A stretch of 64,000 nucleotides of DNA from JAHOYW01 sp963664605 (GTDB lineage Bacteria; Verrucomicrobiota; Lentisphaeria; Victivallales; Victivallaceae). The notes below the pieces were generated by a model. That model did no database searches. It had not been told where the DNA came from and saw only the letters and a program-made list of their open reading frames with translations. Within the stretch, counting starts at the first letter, position 1; every line of letters begins with the position of its first letter. Where the stretch lies: NCBI GenBank assembly GCA_963664605.1, contig OY761536.1, forward strand, positions 248,001 through 312,000, written 5' to 3'. Below, one piece after another: positions 9,148 through 17,773 of this stretch. The position numbers and the translations under genes are program-made.

Positions 9148-9203
9148 TCCACGAATCATACAAATTATCACTAAACATTCGTGAAGTTCGTGTAGTTCAT
9201 GGA
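9148..9203. repeat. Palindromic intergenic repeat, copy 1
   Basis: A 56 bp imperfect palindrome with outer arms TCCACGAA (9148-9155) and TTCATGGA (9196-9203). Copy 2 at 9668-9727 can be aligned along its whole length with one 4 bp gap. It ends 5 bp before the AAAGGAG ribosome site of the first tail-tube-like gene. TTCGTG-rich palindromes of this kind are scattered in many bacterial genomes (established knowledge); their function is not known. Confidence 0.8.
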
Positions 9204-9223
9204 TGAAAAAGGAGAGCAATAAA

Positions 9224-9652
9224 ATGCAGGATGTTCAAAGGAATGATTTCAAGTTCGGTTCAGGAGAAGTCACATACAAAGGTACTTTCCTCGGTCAAAG
9301 CCGTGGAGTCATCGGAATCAGCAGAAAAACCAGTGTCCACGAAGTTAAAAAAGATTCAAACTCAATTGTCGCGGATTGCTCAGTAATAACCGGGATCAGA
9401 CTGGAAATTTCAATGACTCTGCTTGCCACAGACGCCAGCGTGGAGGAATTCTTCAATCTGCAAACTTTACTACTTTCCCCGTTAATAGGTTCCGACCTCT
9501 CCGCCACCGCCGGAACGTTGGTCATTAAGCTTGATGACACAGGTGTCGAACATACTTTTTCCAATGTCGTCATCGATCCTGGTTTCAAACATTATTTGGG
9601 GAGTGATGACAACATCATTGATGTGGTTTTCTACAGTTACAGCAACTCATAA
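9224..9652 (+). CDS. Phage tail-tube-like protein, small paralog
   Basis: 142 residues, predicted mostly beta-strand. The opening pattern FKFGSGEVTYKGTFLGQSRG (polar strand, Y-x-G, then LG plus a glycine turn) resembles the first hairpin of phage major tail-tube proteins. The neighbour at 9747 opens the same way (FKIGPCSITYKGELLGIT). An earlier ATG at 9203 lies inside the palindromic repeat. The ATG at 9224 is preferred because it follows AAAGGAG at the normal distance, exactly as in the second copy. No sheath, baseplate, terminase or capsid gene accompanies it, so an intact phage or contractile injection system is not present. The fold assignment is by pattern only and needs a structure search; function unknown. 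Confidence 0.6.
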   Translation: MQDVQRNDFKFGSGEVTYKGTFLGQSRGVIGISRKTSVHEVKKDSNSIVADCSVITGIRLEISMTLLATDASVEEFFNLQTLLLSPLIGSDLSATAGTLVIKLDDTGVEHTFSNVVIDPGFKHYLGSDDNIIDVVFYSYSNS

Positions 9653-9667
9653 AATAACAAAGGCATA

Positions 9668-9727
9668 TCCACGAATCACACAGATTGACACGAAAGAAGC
9701 ATTCGTAAAATTCGCGTAGTTCGTGGA
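9668..9727. repeat. Palindromic intergenic repeat, copy 2
   Basis: A 60 bp palindrome with perfect outer arms TCCACGAA (9668-9675) and TTCGTGGA (9720-9727). It is homologous to the copy at 9148-9203 and sits at the same position relative to the following ribosome site (AAAAAAGGAG). The unit repeat plus SD plus gene start therefore appears duplicated. Confidence 0.82.
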
Positions 9728-9746
9728 CAAAAAAGGAGAATAAATT

Positions 9747-10640
9747 ATGTCATCAGAAACACAAAACTTCAAAATCGGTCCTTGTTCAATCACCTACAAG
9801 GGCGAACTGCTGGGAATTACTAATAACTCGTCTATTTTAAGCTTCAGTTTTAATTATTATGATGTAAAATGCAACAAAACTCACGATCAGGTTCTCGAAA
9901 AACGTTTAACTGGTATTGAGATCACCTTTAAAACAGAAATTTTACAAGTAGATAAAGGATTGGATTTTATTTTTGACGGCAACAATACTCTGACTTTGGA
10001 TGAGCTGGGGAAACGCATGAGTCATGAAGGTGGAGAATTATTAATCGTCCCGATAAATCCTAACGACAAAACCGCATATCGTCTACCAAACGCTATCGTT
10101 GTGAATAATAGTGACTGCAGTTTTAATACAAACGAAGAATATGCGTTAAAGTTGGAATTTGAGGCCAATTACAATGACGGCGAGGAAATCCTGATTCAGC
10201 GTCTGGATGCCGACAGTCTGGAAAGAGCAAGTTTGCCCAGCATTAATGATATTGATTCAATCGTTTTTGAGCGAGCTATGACCACATATATCGCTGATAA
10301 AATGAACATGACTGTTGATAGTGATATTTTCCGTAGTGGAGTTCCGTTAAATATTGAGGGGTGCGGTGTAGAGCTTGTAGGACAGCAAACTGATGATTCG
10401 TTAAGATGTCAACGGTATGTTGTTCGTTTCTCCTGCCTTAATAACTCTCGTGACACCGTAATGGAAACTATCAATATTTTCAATTCTCAATTCCCGGTAT
10501 ACGGTGAAAGCATTAATGTTGACGGTGAAGATATTGAATGCAAGACCATCTTGAGAAATTTTAGTGAGTATGAACGTACAATCAGCGACAGCGGAAAAAT
10601 CAAGATTCTTGGTGAATCGGTATTGACTGTAATAATCTAG
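9747..10640 (+). CDS. Phage tail-tube-like protein, large paralog
   Basis: 297 residues, rich in beta-strand. Residues 7-25 (FKIGPCSITYKGELLGIT) parallel the start of the 142-residue protein encoded just upstream, so the N-terminal half is a paralog. A second half (about residues 160-297) has no clear internal copy of the first. The ATG follows AAAAAAGGAG directly after repeat copy 2. The call of a tail-tube or Hcp-like fold rests on the shared N-terminal pattern and predicted beta content, not on catalytic motifs. Together with the next gene (18 bp downstream) it probably forms one transcript. A virion role is unlikely without other phage genes; a domesticated remnant or a surface/secretion role is possible. 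Confidence 0.6.
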   Translation: MSSETQNFKIGPCSITYKGELLGITNNSSILSFSFNYYDVKCNKTHDQVLEKRLTGIEITFKTEILQVDKGLDFIFDGNNTLTLDELGKRMSHEGGELLIVPINPNDKTAYRLPNAIVVNNSDCSFNTNEEYALKLEFEANYNDGEEILIQRLDADSLERASLPSINDIDSIVFERAMTTYIADKMNMTVDSDIFRSGVPLNIEGCGVELVGQQTDDSLRCQRYVVRFSCLNNSRDTVMETINIFNSQFPVYGESINVDGEDIECKTILRNFSEYERTISDSGKIKILGESVLTVII

Positions 10641-10658
10641 AACCCTGGAAAATAAAAA

Positions 10659-11438
10659 ATGGATTATGATAAAATAAAAGATACTGATGTAAAATTAAAA
10701 ATGCTGCTTATAGATAGAAATAAAACAAAAGGCTTTGTAGAAAAATTTGATAAAACAAAAGATGTTTATAAAGCCTACAAGGAAGTTTCACCTATTTTGA
10801 AAAAAATTGCGGTAGCACGTCACGATAATAACATGGAGTTAGCGGAAAAATTATACAAAGAAGTTTATGTAAAGATCGGCTCTACAACTTCTATAAAGCG
10901 TACTTTTAACAAGTCGGAAATTCAGAAAATTATGGAACAAAAAGATTATCTGGGTGATTTTACCAAAAGAATGGTTGTGGCAGAAAAAGTTTTGGATAAA
11001 GCCCAGGAGTATATTAACAAAGGTACTACCATATGCAATATCGGAAACAGCTTATACGCACTTTATGTAGGGCGCTCTTATACGTATAGGAGTGAACTCT
11101 CAAGGGCCACTAAATTGCGATTGGAAATGCAGCAAGGACAACGTCAGATGATGCATGTCATGAGCATTGCCGCCGAACTGGCGTCATTTGCTCCTCCCGG
11201 GATAAAAGAATATCTTGAATACAACATGGCGGCATTTCAAGCTTGCGGAAAAACTTTTGACCGCGTAAACAAATACGCAGCACAAATAGAAAAACTGTCT
11301 GATGAAGTTGAGCGTCTTTGGCTAAAAGTTGGACGAGAAAAAAACTCCATAGATAATACAAGGATGAATTTAGGTAACAATACTAGGCGAAAAGGAGCTG
11401 AATATACCGTTTTGAGCCACAAAGCATATAAAAAATAA
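10659..11438 (+). CDS. Helical protein of unknown function
   Basis: 259 residues, lysine-rich and almost entirely helical by residue pattern, with probable coiled-coil stretches near residues 100-120 and 210-235. No signal peptide is evident, and there is no recognisable motif. A central glycine/serine-containing segment (GTTICNIGNSLYALYVG, about 121-137) is mildly hydrophobic. It lies 18 bp after the larger tail-tube-like gene and is probably cotranscribed. A tape-measure, chaperone or effector role linked to the tail-tube-like pair is conceivable but unsupported. The codon use is strongly A/T-biased compared with the housekeeping genes on either side, hinting at acquired DNA. Confidence 0.6.
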   Translation: MDYDKIKDTDVKLKMLLIDRNKTKGFVEKFDKTKDVYKAYKEVSPILKKIAVARHDNNMELAEKLYKEVYVKIGSTTSIKRTFNKSEIQKIMEQKDYLGDFTKRMVVAEKVLDKAQEYINKGTTICNIGNSLYALYVGRSYTYRSELSRATKLRLEMQQGQRQMMHVMSIAAELASFAPPGIKEYLEYNMAAFQACGKTFDRVNKYAAQIEKLSDEVERLWLKVGREKNSIDNTRMNLGNNTRRKGAEYTVLSHKAYKK

Positions 11439-11444
11439 CAATAG

Positions 11445-12287
11445 TTACTTGCCGTCGAAAGGGGTTCCGGTTCTCATATTCTCTAACATTTTCGTGATTA
11501 AAGCTATAGTTTTAGGATCATTTGAATATTTTTTTTCCAAGACAGCATATGCTTTAGAGCCTATCTCAAATGCTTTTTTGCTTTTACCAGTCAAATGCAA
11601 TATTTTTGCTTCTGACCACCATAAAGATGCAACAGAATTTTGGGTTTCTATAGTTTTGGGCAAACACTTATACATATCCAAACCTTCAGTAATTAATTTC
11701 GAGGCTTGATCATATTTTTCAAGTTCAATATAACTTCCCGCTAGAATTGGATAAATATTTGCAAAATAAACAGAATTGTTATTGATTTTTTTCAACCTTT
11801 CTAGTTTAGGGTAGAGTTGCAATACTTTAAGTGTAGTATCATTTCTAATGAAACATACCTGTATCCATTTATATACGATACATAAAGCCATAAAAGCATC
11901 TTTTTCAGTTCGTGATAATTTTGTTTTATTCTTTATCCCTGCCAAACTTTTTTCTAAAGAATCAGCAGCTTTTTCATAATATTTTTCCGCCTCCTGCCAT
12001 TTGTCATGATATCGTGCATTACGAGCTAGATATAAATAGGTATGACCATACCAGAAGAAAGATTTTTTCTCAGAGATATTGCTTTTTTCTAAAGCTCGTA
12101 ACAAATATTCCTTCGCATTATCGTAATCATCTTTTTCTACATATCTTATGCCATATTCCTGCAATAATTGAGCAAGATCATCTTCATTCTGTTTTGTTTT
12201 TCCGTTATCAATCGTAAAATAGAATATTAGAAATAGTGTTAAAAAAAGCAAAATGGCAAATGTGCAGATTAATATATATTTTTTCAC
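11445..12287 (-). CDS. Membrane-anchored TPR-repeat protein
   Basis: 280 residues. An N-terminal hydrophobic helix (about residues 4-26) with a preceding KK pair is an uncleaved anchor or signal. The remainder holds tetratricopeptide-like helix pairs, for example YVEKDDYDNAKEYLLRALEKS near 50-70 and KWQEAEKYYEKAADSLEKSL near 95-115, with later repeats around 190-250. TPR proteins mediate protein-protein contacts; the partner is unknown. The gene is convergent with the helical protein (6 bp apart) and shares its AT-rich composition. The upstream side shows AAAGGAG just before the start. Possibly an accessory of the tail-tube-like block (inference from position). Confidence 0.7.
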   Translation of the reverse strand: MKKYILICTFAILLFLTLFLIFYFTIDNGKTKQNEDDLAQLLQEYGIRYVEKDDYDNAKEYLLRALEKSNISEKKSFFWYGHTYLYLARNARYHDKWQEAEKYYEKAADSLEKSLAGIKNKTKLSRTEKDAFMALCIVYKWIQVCFIRNDTTLKVLQLYPKLERLKKINNNSVYFANIYPILAGSYIELEKYDQASKLITEGLDMYKCLPKTIETQNSVASLWWSEAKILHLTGKSKKAFEIGSKAYAVLEKKYSNDPKTIALITKMLENMRTGTPFDGK

Positions 12288-12455
12288 AATAAACTCCTTT
12301 GAAGCTTATTTTAAAATAGCTGTTTTGACTAGAAAGTCAAATTTAATCCAATAAATTAATTAAGCGATTACTAAACCTTCTGCAAAGACACGCATCTTAT
12401 GATTCAAACCGGTTGCCCGGCAAGACGAGGAAACCAGATTTCCAGACCTGGGGAA

Positions 12456-12507
12456 CGGGGGGGAGAAAGTAAAAACTTTTTCCAAAAAGGTTTTGCTGTC
12501 TCCCCCG
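12456..12507. repeat. Composite inverted repeat downstream of dprA
   Basis: GGGGGAGA (12459-12466) can pair with TCTCCCCC (12499-12506). Inside, AAAACTTTTT pairs with AAAAAGGTTTT around a short loop, with one bulge. The structure lies 17 bp beyond the dprA stop and could end dprA transcription, but no T-tract follows on the minus strand. It may also be a dispersed intergenic repeat. Confidence 0.5.
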
Positions 12508-12523
12508 AATAATTCAGAAGCTA

Positions 12524-13657
12524 TTATCCGCGCAGGGAATAGATTTTTCCGGGATGCTGGACCAGCAGCATTTTCATCGCCATTTTGGTCAGGAGACCGT
12601 TCAAGCCGGAAACCGGGATGCTGGTGGCGTCAGCCAGGTAATCGAAGGATTTCGCCTCGCCTTCGAGCAGTTGAATAATCAGGTACTCCTCGTCGCTTAT
12701 GTTCGCAGGTCTTGATGACGTGGTAATTTGTGGTTCATCCGTGGATTCCTCCCGGCATTCCTTCATGCTGGGAGCAAAGCCAGGCAGAAAATCATAATCA
12801 TCAAGAATATCATTAAAGTCTTCGGTTAGTTTAGCTCCCTGCTTAATTAACTGGTGACAGCCTTTAGCCTGCGGATTATCAACATGGCCTGGAACGGCAA
12901 AAACATCTTTCCCCTGCTCCATTGCCAGGTTAGCGGTAATTAAAGCGCCACTTTTCAACCCGGCCTCAATAATCAATACCGCCTGGCTCAAACCGGAAAC
13001 AATACGATTGCGGCGCGGAAAAGACTGCCGGCTAACCGGAAATTTCATAGGGAATTCACTTATTAACGCTCCGCCTGTTTCGATAATATTACGTGCCAAT
13101 GGAACATGCTCCTGCGGATGGATCCGCGACAGCCCCCCACCCAGGACCGCAACGGTTATCCCGCCACCGTCAATAGCGGCCTGATGAGCTATCGCATCAA
13201 TTCCGAAAGCCAACCCGGAAATAACCTTCCAGTCAGCTAAAACTGCCTCTTCGGAAAGATGTTTAGCCATTTTGCGTCCGTAAATGGTCGCCCTGCGGGA
13301 GCCGACAACAGCTAGTGAATTACAAGAAAAATCTGGAAGTTTACCGCGAACGTATAAACATAACGGGGGGTCATAGATTCCTTTAAGTATTTCAGGATAT
13401 TCCGGGTCCGCCATAGTAATAATATTAGTACCGCTTAACTCAGCAAGTTCGAGTTCAGCATTAAGATCAATGTCTTTTTCCCAGAAAAGAATTTTTTCAG
13501 CCAAAGTTTCGCTAATGCCTTTTATTCCGGAAATACTTTCAATGCTTTGCTCAAAAATCCTGCATGGTTCTTGAAAGTTTTCGACCAGAGCTTTTAAGCG
13601 CGCGGTACCGACGCCGGAAATCATGTTTAAAACAATATAAGCTTCCCGGTTATTCAC
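12524..13657 (-). CDS. dprA: DNA-processing protein DprA (Smf)
   Basis: 377 residues. The order is an N-terminal helical SAM-like region (about 1-65), the Rossmann-like DprA core (about 75-285) with GSRRATIYG and SGLAFGIDAIAHQAA, and a C-terminal winged helix (about 320-377). DprA protects incoming single-stranded DNA and loads RecA during natural transformation (family knowledge). The core motifs, including the SRQSFPRRNRIVSGLS block, are intact. The start overlaps the end of aroB by 8 bp, so the two genes are translationally coupled. No other competence genes are in the window, although pseudopilins are present further on. Confidence 0.95.
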   Translation of the reverse strand: MNNREAYIVLNMISGVGTARLKALVENFQEPCRIFEQSIESISGIKGISETLAEKILFWEKDIDLNAELELAELSGTNIITMADPEYPEILKGIYDPPLCLYVRGKLPDFSCNSLAVVGSRRATIYGRKMAKHLSEEAVLADWKVISGLAFGIDAIAHQAAIDGGGITVAVLGGGLSRIHPQEHVPLARNIIETGGALISEFPMKFPVSRQSFPRRNRIVSGLSQAVLIIEAGLKSGALITANLAMEQGKDVFAVPGHVDNPQAKGCHQLIKQGAKLTEDFNDILDDYDFLPGFAPSMKECREESTDEPQITTSSRPANISDEEYLIIQLLEGEAKSFDYLADATSIPVSGLNGLLTKMAMKMLLVQHPGKIYSLRG

Positions 13658-14723
13658 AGCAATTTCCTATCGCTTGTATAATTAAAGCTTTATCGATATC
13701 ATCGACTATTGAAACGGTTCCGTCACCAGACGGCAAAATCAATTTTATTTTTGCCCCCAGTGTCTTCTTGTCATGAAGCATTGCTCCATAGATTTTTTCC
13801 GGGTCATAACCTGATGGAATTTTAACCGGCAACCCTAATTCATCCAGCAGGGAATTCTGACGTTCAGCATAATCTTTGGAGATTTTTCCGGTCATCACTC
13901 CCAGTTCCACGGCAACAGCCATGCCTGTAGCTACCGCCGCTCCATGTGCAATTTCGAAATTTGAAATCAGTTCAACCGCATGTCCGAAAGTATGTCCGTA
14001 GTTCAGAATAGCCCGAAGGCCGCCCTCTCTTTCGTCCTGGGCAACTACCTCAGCTTTGATTTCACAGCAGCGTTTGATTATTGCACTGTAGAAATCCATA
14101 TCAAGACAATTCAAGGCTTCAATATTACTCTCGAGAAGCTTAAAAAATTCCCAGTCGTAAATCATCCCGTATTTAACGACTTCAGCCAGGCCGTTCCTTA
14201 TTTCCGCCATAGGCAAGGTTTTCAAAGTTTCCGGATCAATAAGCACTAATTTTGGCTGCCAGAACGCGCCGACAAGGTTTTTACCCTCTGGCAAGTCAAC
14301 GCCAGTTTTACCGCCGACACTGGAATCAACCATTGCCAGCAGAGTGGTCGGGATCTGGATAAACTCTATGCCGCGCATGTAGACAGCGGCGGCGAAACCA
14401 GCCATATCTCCGCAAACCCCGCCGCCCAGAGCAATAACCATAGACCTGCGGTCAAGCCCTGCTTCAACAGCCTTGCGGCAAATATCTGTAATTGTATTAA
14501 TAGTCTTGCTTTTTTCCCCGGCCGGGAAAACAAATTTAGCAATTTCATCTTCAACTTTATCGCTATACAGCGGGTCCACGTTACTATCCGTCACCATAAG
14601 TACAGAACGGTTTGAACAAAATGACCTCAGGATTTTATCCGCATTTCCCAGTATCCCGGCTTGAATCATTATATCATAAGAACGCTCTCCGAGAGCAACT
14701 TGGATTTGTTTAACAGACTGCAC
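13650..14723 (-). CDS. aroB: 3-dehydroquinate synthase
   Basis: 357 residues, the normal length. It converts DAHP to 3-dehydroquinate, the second step of the shikimate pathway, using NAD and a divalent metal. Diagnostic blocks are GGGVCGDMAGFAAAVYMRG, IPTTLLAMVDSSVGGKTGVD, the metal-ligand region around ILNYGHTFGHAVE, and MLHDKKTLGAKIK near the end. It overlaps dprA by 8 bp. It is separated from the upstream lysC by 119 bp that contain a strong terminator, so aroB-dprA should have its own promoter in 14724-14790. Confidence 0.96.
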   Translation of the reverse strand: MQSVKQIQVALGERSYDIMIQAGILGNADKILRSFCSNRSVLMVTDSNVDPLYSDKVEDEIAKFVFPAGEKSKTINTITDICRKAVEAGLDRRSMVIALGGGVCGDMAGFAAAVYMRGIEFIQIPTTLLAMVDSSVGGKTGVDLPEGKNLVGAFWQPKLVLIDPETLKTLPMAEIRNGLAEVVKYGMIYDWEFFKLLESNIEALNCLDMDFYSAIIKRCCEIKAEVVAQDEREGGLRAILNYGHTFGHAVELISNFEIAHGAAVATGMAVAVELGVMTGKISKDYAERQNSLLDELGLPVKIPSGYDPEKIYGAMLHDKKTLGAKIKLILPSGDGTVSIVDDIDKALIIQAIGNCCE

Positions 14724-14789
14724 TTTTAATCTCCGTATTGGTTAGACAATAAGATATTACCACAATGCCCTTTCCGCAAGTCTTGAAAG

Positions 14790-14820
14790 TATAAAAAATA
14801 AATCACCCGAAGGTGATTTA
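14790..14820 (-). terminator. Intrinsic terminator of hom-lysC, UUCG loop
   Basis: On the minus strand a perfect 9 bp stem (TAAATCACC / GGTGATTTA, 14799-14820) closes a TTCG tetraloop flanked by C and G and is followed by TTTTTTAT. It lies 22 bp beyond the lysC stop. UUCG is an exceptionally stable loop, and the whole is a textbook Rho-independent terminator. Confidence 0.92.
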
Positions 14821-14842
14821 TCGTTGATAATGGATACTGCTT

Positions 14843-16249
14843 TTAATCAAGCTCTACAAATTCTTTATGCAGAGCGATTTGCGCTTCATTGAAGTGTTCA
14901 CGTTCGATTATGAACTGCATATTGACCTGACGCATACATTGGGTCAGGGCAAGCACGTTGATATTTGCCTTGAATAAAGCATTTGCCGCGCGCGACAGGA
15001 AGCCAGGTATATTCATATTAGTACCGATCACCGCTACGATTGCAACATCTTTCACCGACACATGTGCACTTGAGAAATGCTTTTTAATACTATCAACGCA
15101 TTTATGCAGTTCCTTGGATTTCTCAGAAACATAATGCGTAATAGTATTGGCGTTGGTGTTTTTAGCAATGATATTGATATTGCAGTCAGCAAAACTTTTC
15201 AACAACCTGTAGTCGTATCCGCTGACTCCAACCATTTCCGGGTCGAATACCTCAAGGGCAGCAATATCATTACGTCCGCAAATCATATCTACCCGCGGAT
15301 GATCAGAAACAAAATCACGGCTGATTAAAGTACCTTCATGTTCCGGTTCAAAAGCATTTTTCACCCGGATAGGGATATTCTGCATTTCCATAAGCTTCGC
15401 GGCTTTGGCGTGAATAGCTTCCATATCCATATCCGAAAGCTGATCGGCAATATCAAAATTAGTGTTGCCGATGATCCTGACATTATCCACCCCGACAAGT
15501 TTCGGATCAGCCGTACAAAGATGAAATTCTTTATGGATAACTCCTTCTCGGGCGTTAGTCAATACCGCCAGTTTACTGAAAGTTATTTCACTGTAACCGC
15601 GGTTAAAACGGTTCATAATCCCTTCGGCACATTTCACGTAACCAGTCACAATCGGCATACAGGACGCAAAATCAATATTCTCGAATGCCAATTCAATAGC
15701 CTTATCCATAGAATATGATTTCGTTTCCTTCCAGCCGGTTAAATCGATAAATACCGCATTAACACCGTGCTTTTTCAAAATTTCAACAGAATTGAAAGCG
15801 CTATGTGCTTCTCCAAAGGCGCTTAAAAACTCGCGAGTCGCAGGCAGATAGTCTTTAGGATCAAAATGTCCGAAAGTACGCAGGCGCATCAAATCATTAA
15901 GGCAGACTCTTATACCTTCAACACGTTCCTCGACAAAACTGTCCGCCAGCTCCTGGTCAAGCCCGATATCAGCAAAGGAACGGTTGCATTTAATCATTTC
16001 CAGACGGGTTTCCTCGAGTTTTGCCTCCCACTCATCACTGCCGTTGGCAAATTTGCCGTAAATACCGGGTTCGCCGGTTTTCTTGTTTTCCAACAGCAGA
16101 TTAGTAATACCGCCGTAAGCGGAAACCACAAAAACACGATTATACAGCTCCGCTCCCGAGCGGCCGCCAATGATTACATTATTCATAATATCGCCGAAAC
16201 AAGTCATTGAAGTTCCGCCGATTTTTTCTACAGTATGTTGTCTGGACAT
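14843..16249 (-). CDS. lysC: Aspartate kinase
   Basis: 468 residues, monofunctional. The N-terminal kinase domain starts with VEKIGGTSM (residues 7-15), a variant of the usual K-F-G-G-T-S motif, and contains VTGYVKCAEGIMNRFNRG-like substrate-binding sequence. Two C-terminal ACT-type regulatory segments follow from about residue 330 (SGYDYRLLKSFADCNINI; IVAVIGTNMNIPGFLSRAAN). It phosphorylates aspartate in the common pathway to lysine, threonine, methionine and diaminopimelate. ACT domains imply feedback by lysine or threonine. It follows hom by only 2 bp in an operon and is closed by the UUCG terminator. The phenylalanine-to-isoleucine change in the first motif is unusual but conservative. 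Confidence 0.93.
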   Translation of the reverse strand: MSRQHTVEKIGGTSMTCFGDIMNNVIIGGRSGAELYNRVFVVSAYGGITNLLLENKKTGEPGIYGKFANGSDEWEAKLEETRLEMIKCNRSFADIGLDQELADSFVEERVEGIRVCLNDLMRLRTFGHFDPKDYLPATREFLSAFGEAHSAFNSVEILKKHGVNAVFIDLTGWKETKSYSMDKAIELAFENIDFASCMPIVTGYVKCAEGIMNRFNRGYSEITFSKLAVLTNAREGVIHKEFHLCTADPKLVGVDNVRIIGNTNFDIADQLSDMDMEAIHAKAAKLMEMQNIPIRVKNAFEPEHEGTLISRDFVSDHPRVDMICGRNDIAALEVFDPEMVGVSGYDYRLLKSFADCNINIIAKNTNANTITHYVSEKSKELHKCVDSIKKHFSSAHVSVKDVAIVAVIGTNMNIPGFLSRAANALFKANINVLALTQCMRQVNMQFIIEREHFNEAQIALHKEFVELD

Positions 16250-16251
16250 GA

Positions 16252-17541
16252 TTATATATCCTCTATTCTAATAAGTTTCACTTTACCGCTGACCACAGAA
16301 AGCTTTTCAAAATCAGCAATTGCAGCTTTGATCTGTTTTTCTTTCGCTGTATGGGTTAATATCAATAACGGTACATTATCCTCAGTATAGTCTTCACTCT
16401 GAACAAAACTGGAAATACTGATATTTTGCTTGCTGAGGATATCAGCTATCTTAGCGACAACTCCAGCTTCATCTTTGACCTGCACCCGCAAATAATACCT
16501 TGATTCAACTTCATCCATAGGCATTAATTTATTAAAGTGAGCTCCCGGACGGAAAGCAGATACACGCTCCGCGGCATTGTGTTTCAGGTTCAAAGCAACA
16601 TCGACCAAATCAGCGACAACCGCACTGGCGGTTGCGTCACGTCCGGCGCCGCGCCCGTAAAAAAGAGTTTCCCCGACCGTATCCCCATCAATCATCACCC
16701 CATTAAATACGTCTGAAATATTCGCCAGCATCGTATCCTTGGATACCAGGGTAGGATGAACGCGGATTTGCACATCATCAGCAATTTCCTTGATTATCGC
16801 CAACAGCTTGACCCGGTATCCGAGTTCGTCCGCAAACTTTATATCCATGAGCGAAACATCTCTGATCCCCTCAACATAGACTGGGGCCATACCGAACCAT
16901 TCTCCGTAAGCCAGGGCTGCAAGAATACTTGCCTTATGCGCGGTATCAAAGCCGTCAACATCCAATGAAGGCTCCGCTTCTGCGTAACCAAGAGCCTGCG
17001 CGTCCTTAAGGATTGTTTCAAAATCCAATCCCTCGCGCTCCATACGGGTCAGGATATAATTACAAGTGCCGTTCATTATTCCGTAGATACGTTTAATGCG
17101 GTTGGAAACCAAACCCTCACGCAGAGCTTTAACAACCGGGATTCCTCCTGCCACACTTGCTTCATAATATACATCAGCTTTGGATTTCGCCGCCGCCGCA
17201 AAAATTTCCTCTCCATGTTCAGCCAGGAGAGCTTTGTTGGCGGTAACACATGGTTTACCCAAGTTCAAAGCCTGCAGGATGAAATCTTTGGCTATAGTTG
17301 TTCCGCCAACCAACTCGACAACCACATCGACTTCATTAATAAGCGCCGTCGTATCCGTCGTCAATGTTGTTGCAGGTACGGTTACACCGCGATCCGTCGT
17401 TATATCGAGGTCCGCGATTTTGGCAAGTGTTAATTTAACACCCGCGCGTTTGGCAATTGTTTCGCCGTTCCGCAAAATGTTGTCCGCCACTCCGGCGCCA
17501 ACTGTTCCGAATCCAATGATTCCAACTTTGACTTCTTTCAC
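16252..17541 (-). CDS. hom: Homoserine dehydrogenase
   Basis: 429 residues from the preferred GTG start at 17541. The NAD(P)-binding loop GFGTVG lies at residues 10-15. The family signature appears as EPSLDVDGFDTAHK with the catalytic lysine region. An ACT domain occupies about 350-429. It reduces aspartate semialdehyde to homoserine. An upstream in-frame ATG at 17625 would add 28 residues, but it lies upstream of the TATAAT -10 element (17594-17599). GTG 17541 instead has AAGGAAAG 8 bases upstream and gives the normal family length. It heads the hom-lysC operon, which unites two steps of threonine/methionine synthesis. Confidence 0.95.
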   Translation of the reverse strand: MKEVKVGIIGFGTVGAGVADNILRNGETIAKRAGVKLTLAKIADLDITTDRGVTVPATTLTTDTTALINEVDVVVELVGGTTIAKDFILQALNLGKPCVTANKALLAEHGEEIFAAAAKSKADVYYEASVAGGIPVVKALREGLVSNRIKRIYGIMNGTCNYILTRMEREGLDFETILKDAQALGYAEAEPSLDVDGFDTAHKASILAALAYGEWFGMAPVYVEGIRDVSLMDIKFADELGYRVKLLAIIKEIADDVQIRVHPTLVSKDTMLANISDVFNGVMIDGDTVGETLFYGRGAGRDATASAVVADLVDVALNLKHNAAERVSAFRPGAHFNKLMPMDEVESRYYLRVQVKDEAGVVAKIADILSKQNISISSFVQSEDYTEDNVPLLILTHTAKEKQIKAAIADFEKLSVVSGKVKLIRIEDI

Positions 17542-17593
17542 TGTGTGCACTTTCCTTAATTTTATTATAGGTTTTTGGGCAAAGTTAACTGAT

Positions 17594-17622
17594 ATTATAA
17601 CCCTTTTTTTGCAAAAATAAAA
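17594..17622 (-). promoter_or_regulatory. Candidate promoter of hom-lysC
   Basis: On the minus strand TATAAT (17594-17599) is a perfect -10; the -35 at 17 bp spacing (17617-17622) reads TTTTAT and is poor. Transcription would start near 17587, about 45 nt before the GTG start of hom. Confidence 0.45.
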
Positions 17623-17773
17623 CAAATAAGATACAAAAAATCAATATAAATAATATTGACGGTTCAACGGCTCCAATAAAATTTTAAAAATATTCGTTCG
17701 CCATCTGGTAATTTTTATGAAATGTACTATTAATATTAAGTAGTTTTGTATTTATTAATCAGGGGATACCGAA

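Noticed and set aside
9203..9223. Upstream ATG for the small tail-tube-like gene
   Set aside because: It lies in the palindromic repeat and upstream of the AAAGGAG site; the ATG at 9224 matches the layout of the second copy.
9224..11438. Contractile injection system or prophage
   Set aside because: No sheath, baseplate, spike, ATPase, terminase, portal, capsid or integrase gene is present.
17542..17625. Longer N-terminus for homoserine dehydrogenase
   Set aside because: The upstream ATG precedes the TATAAT element, and the added residues have no place before the Rossmann strand.
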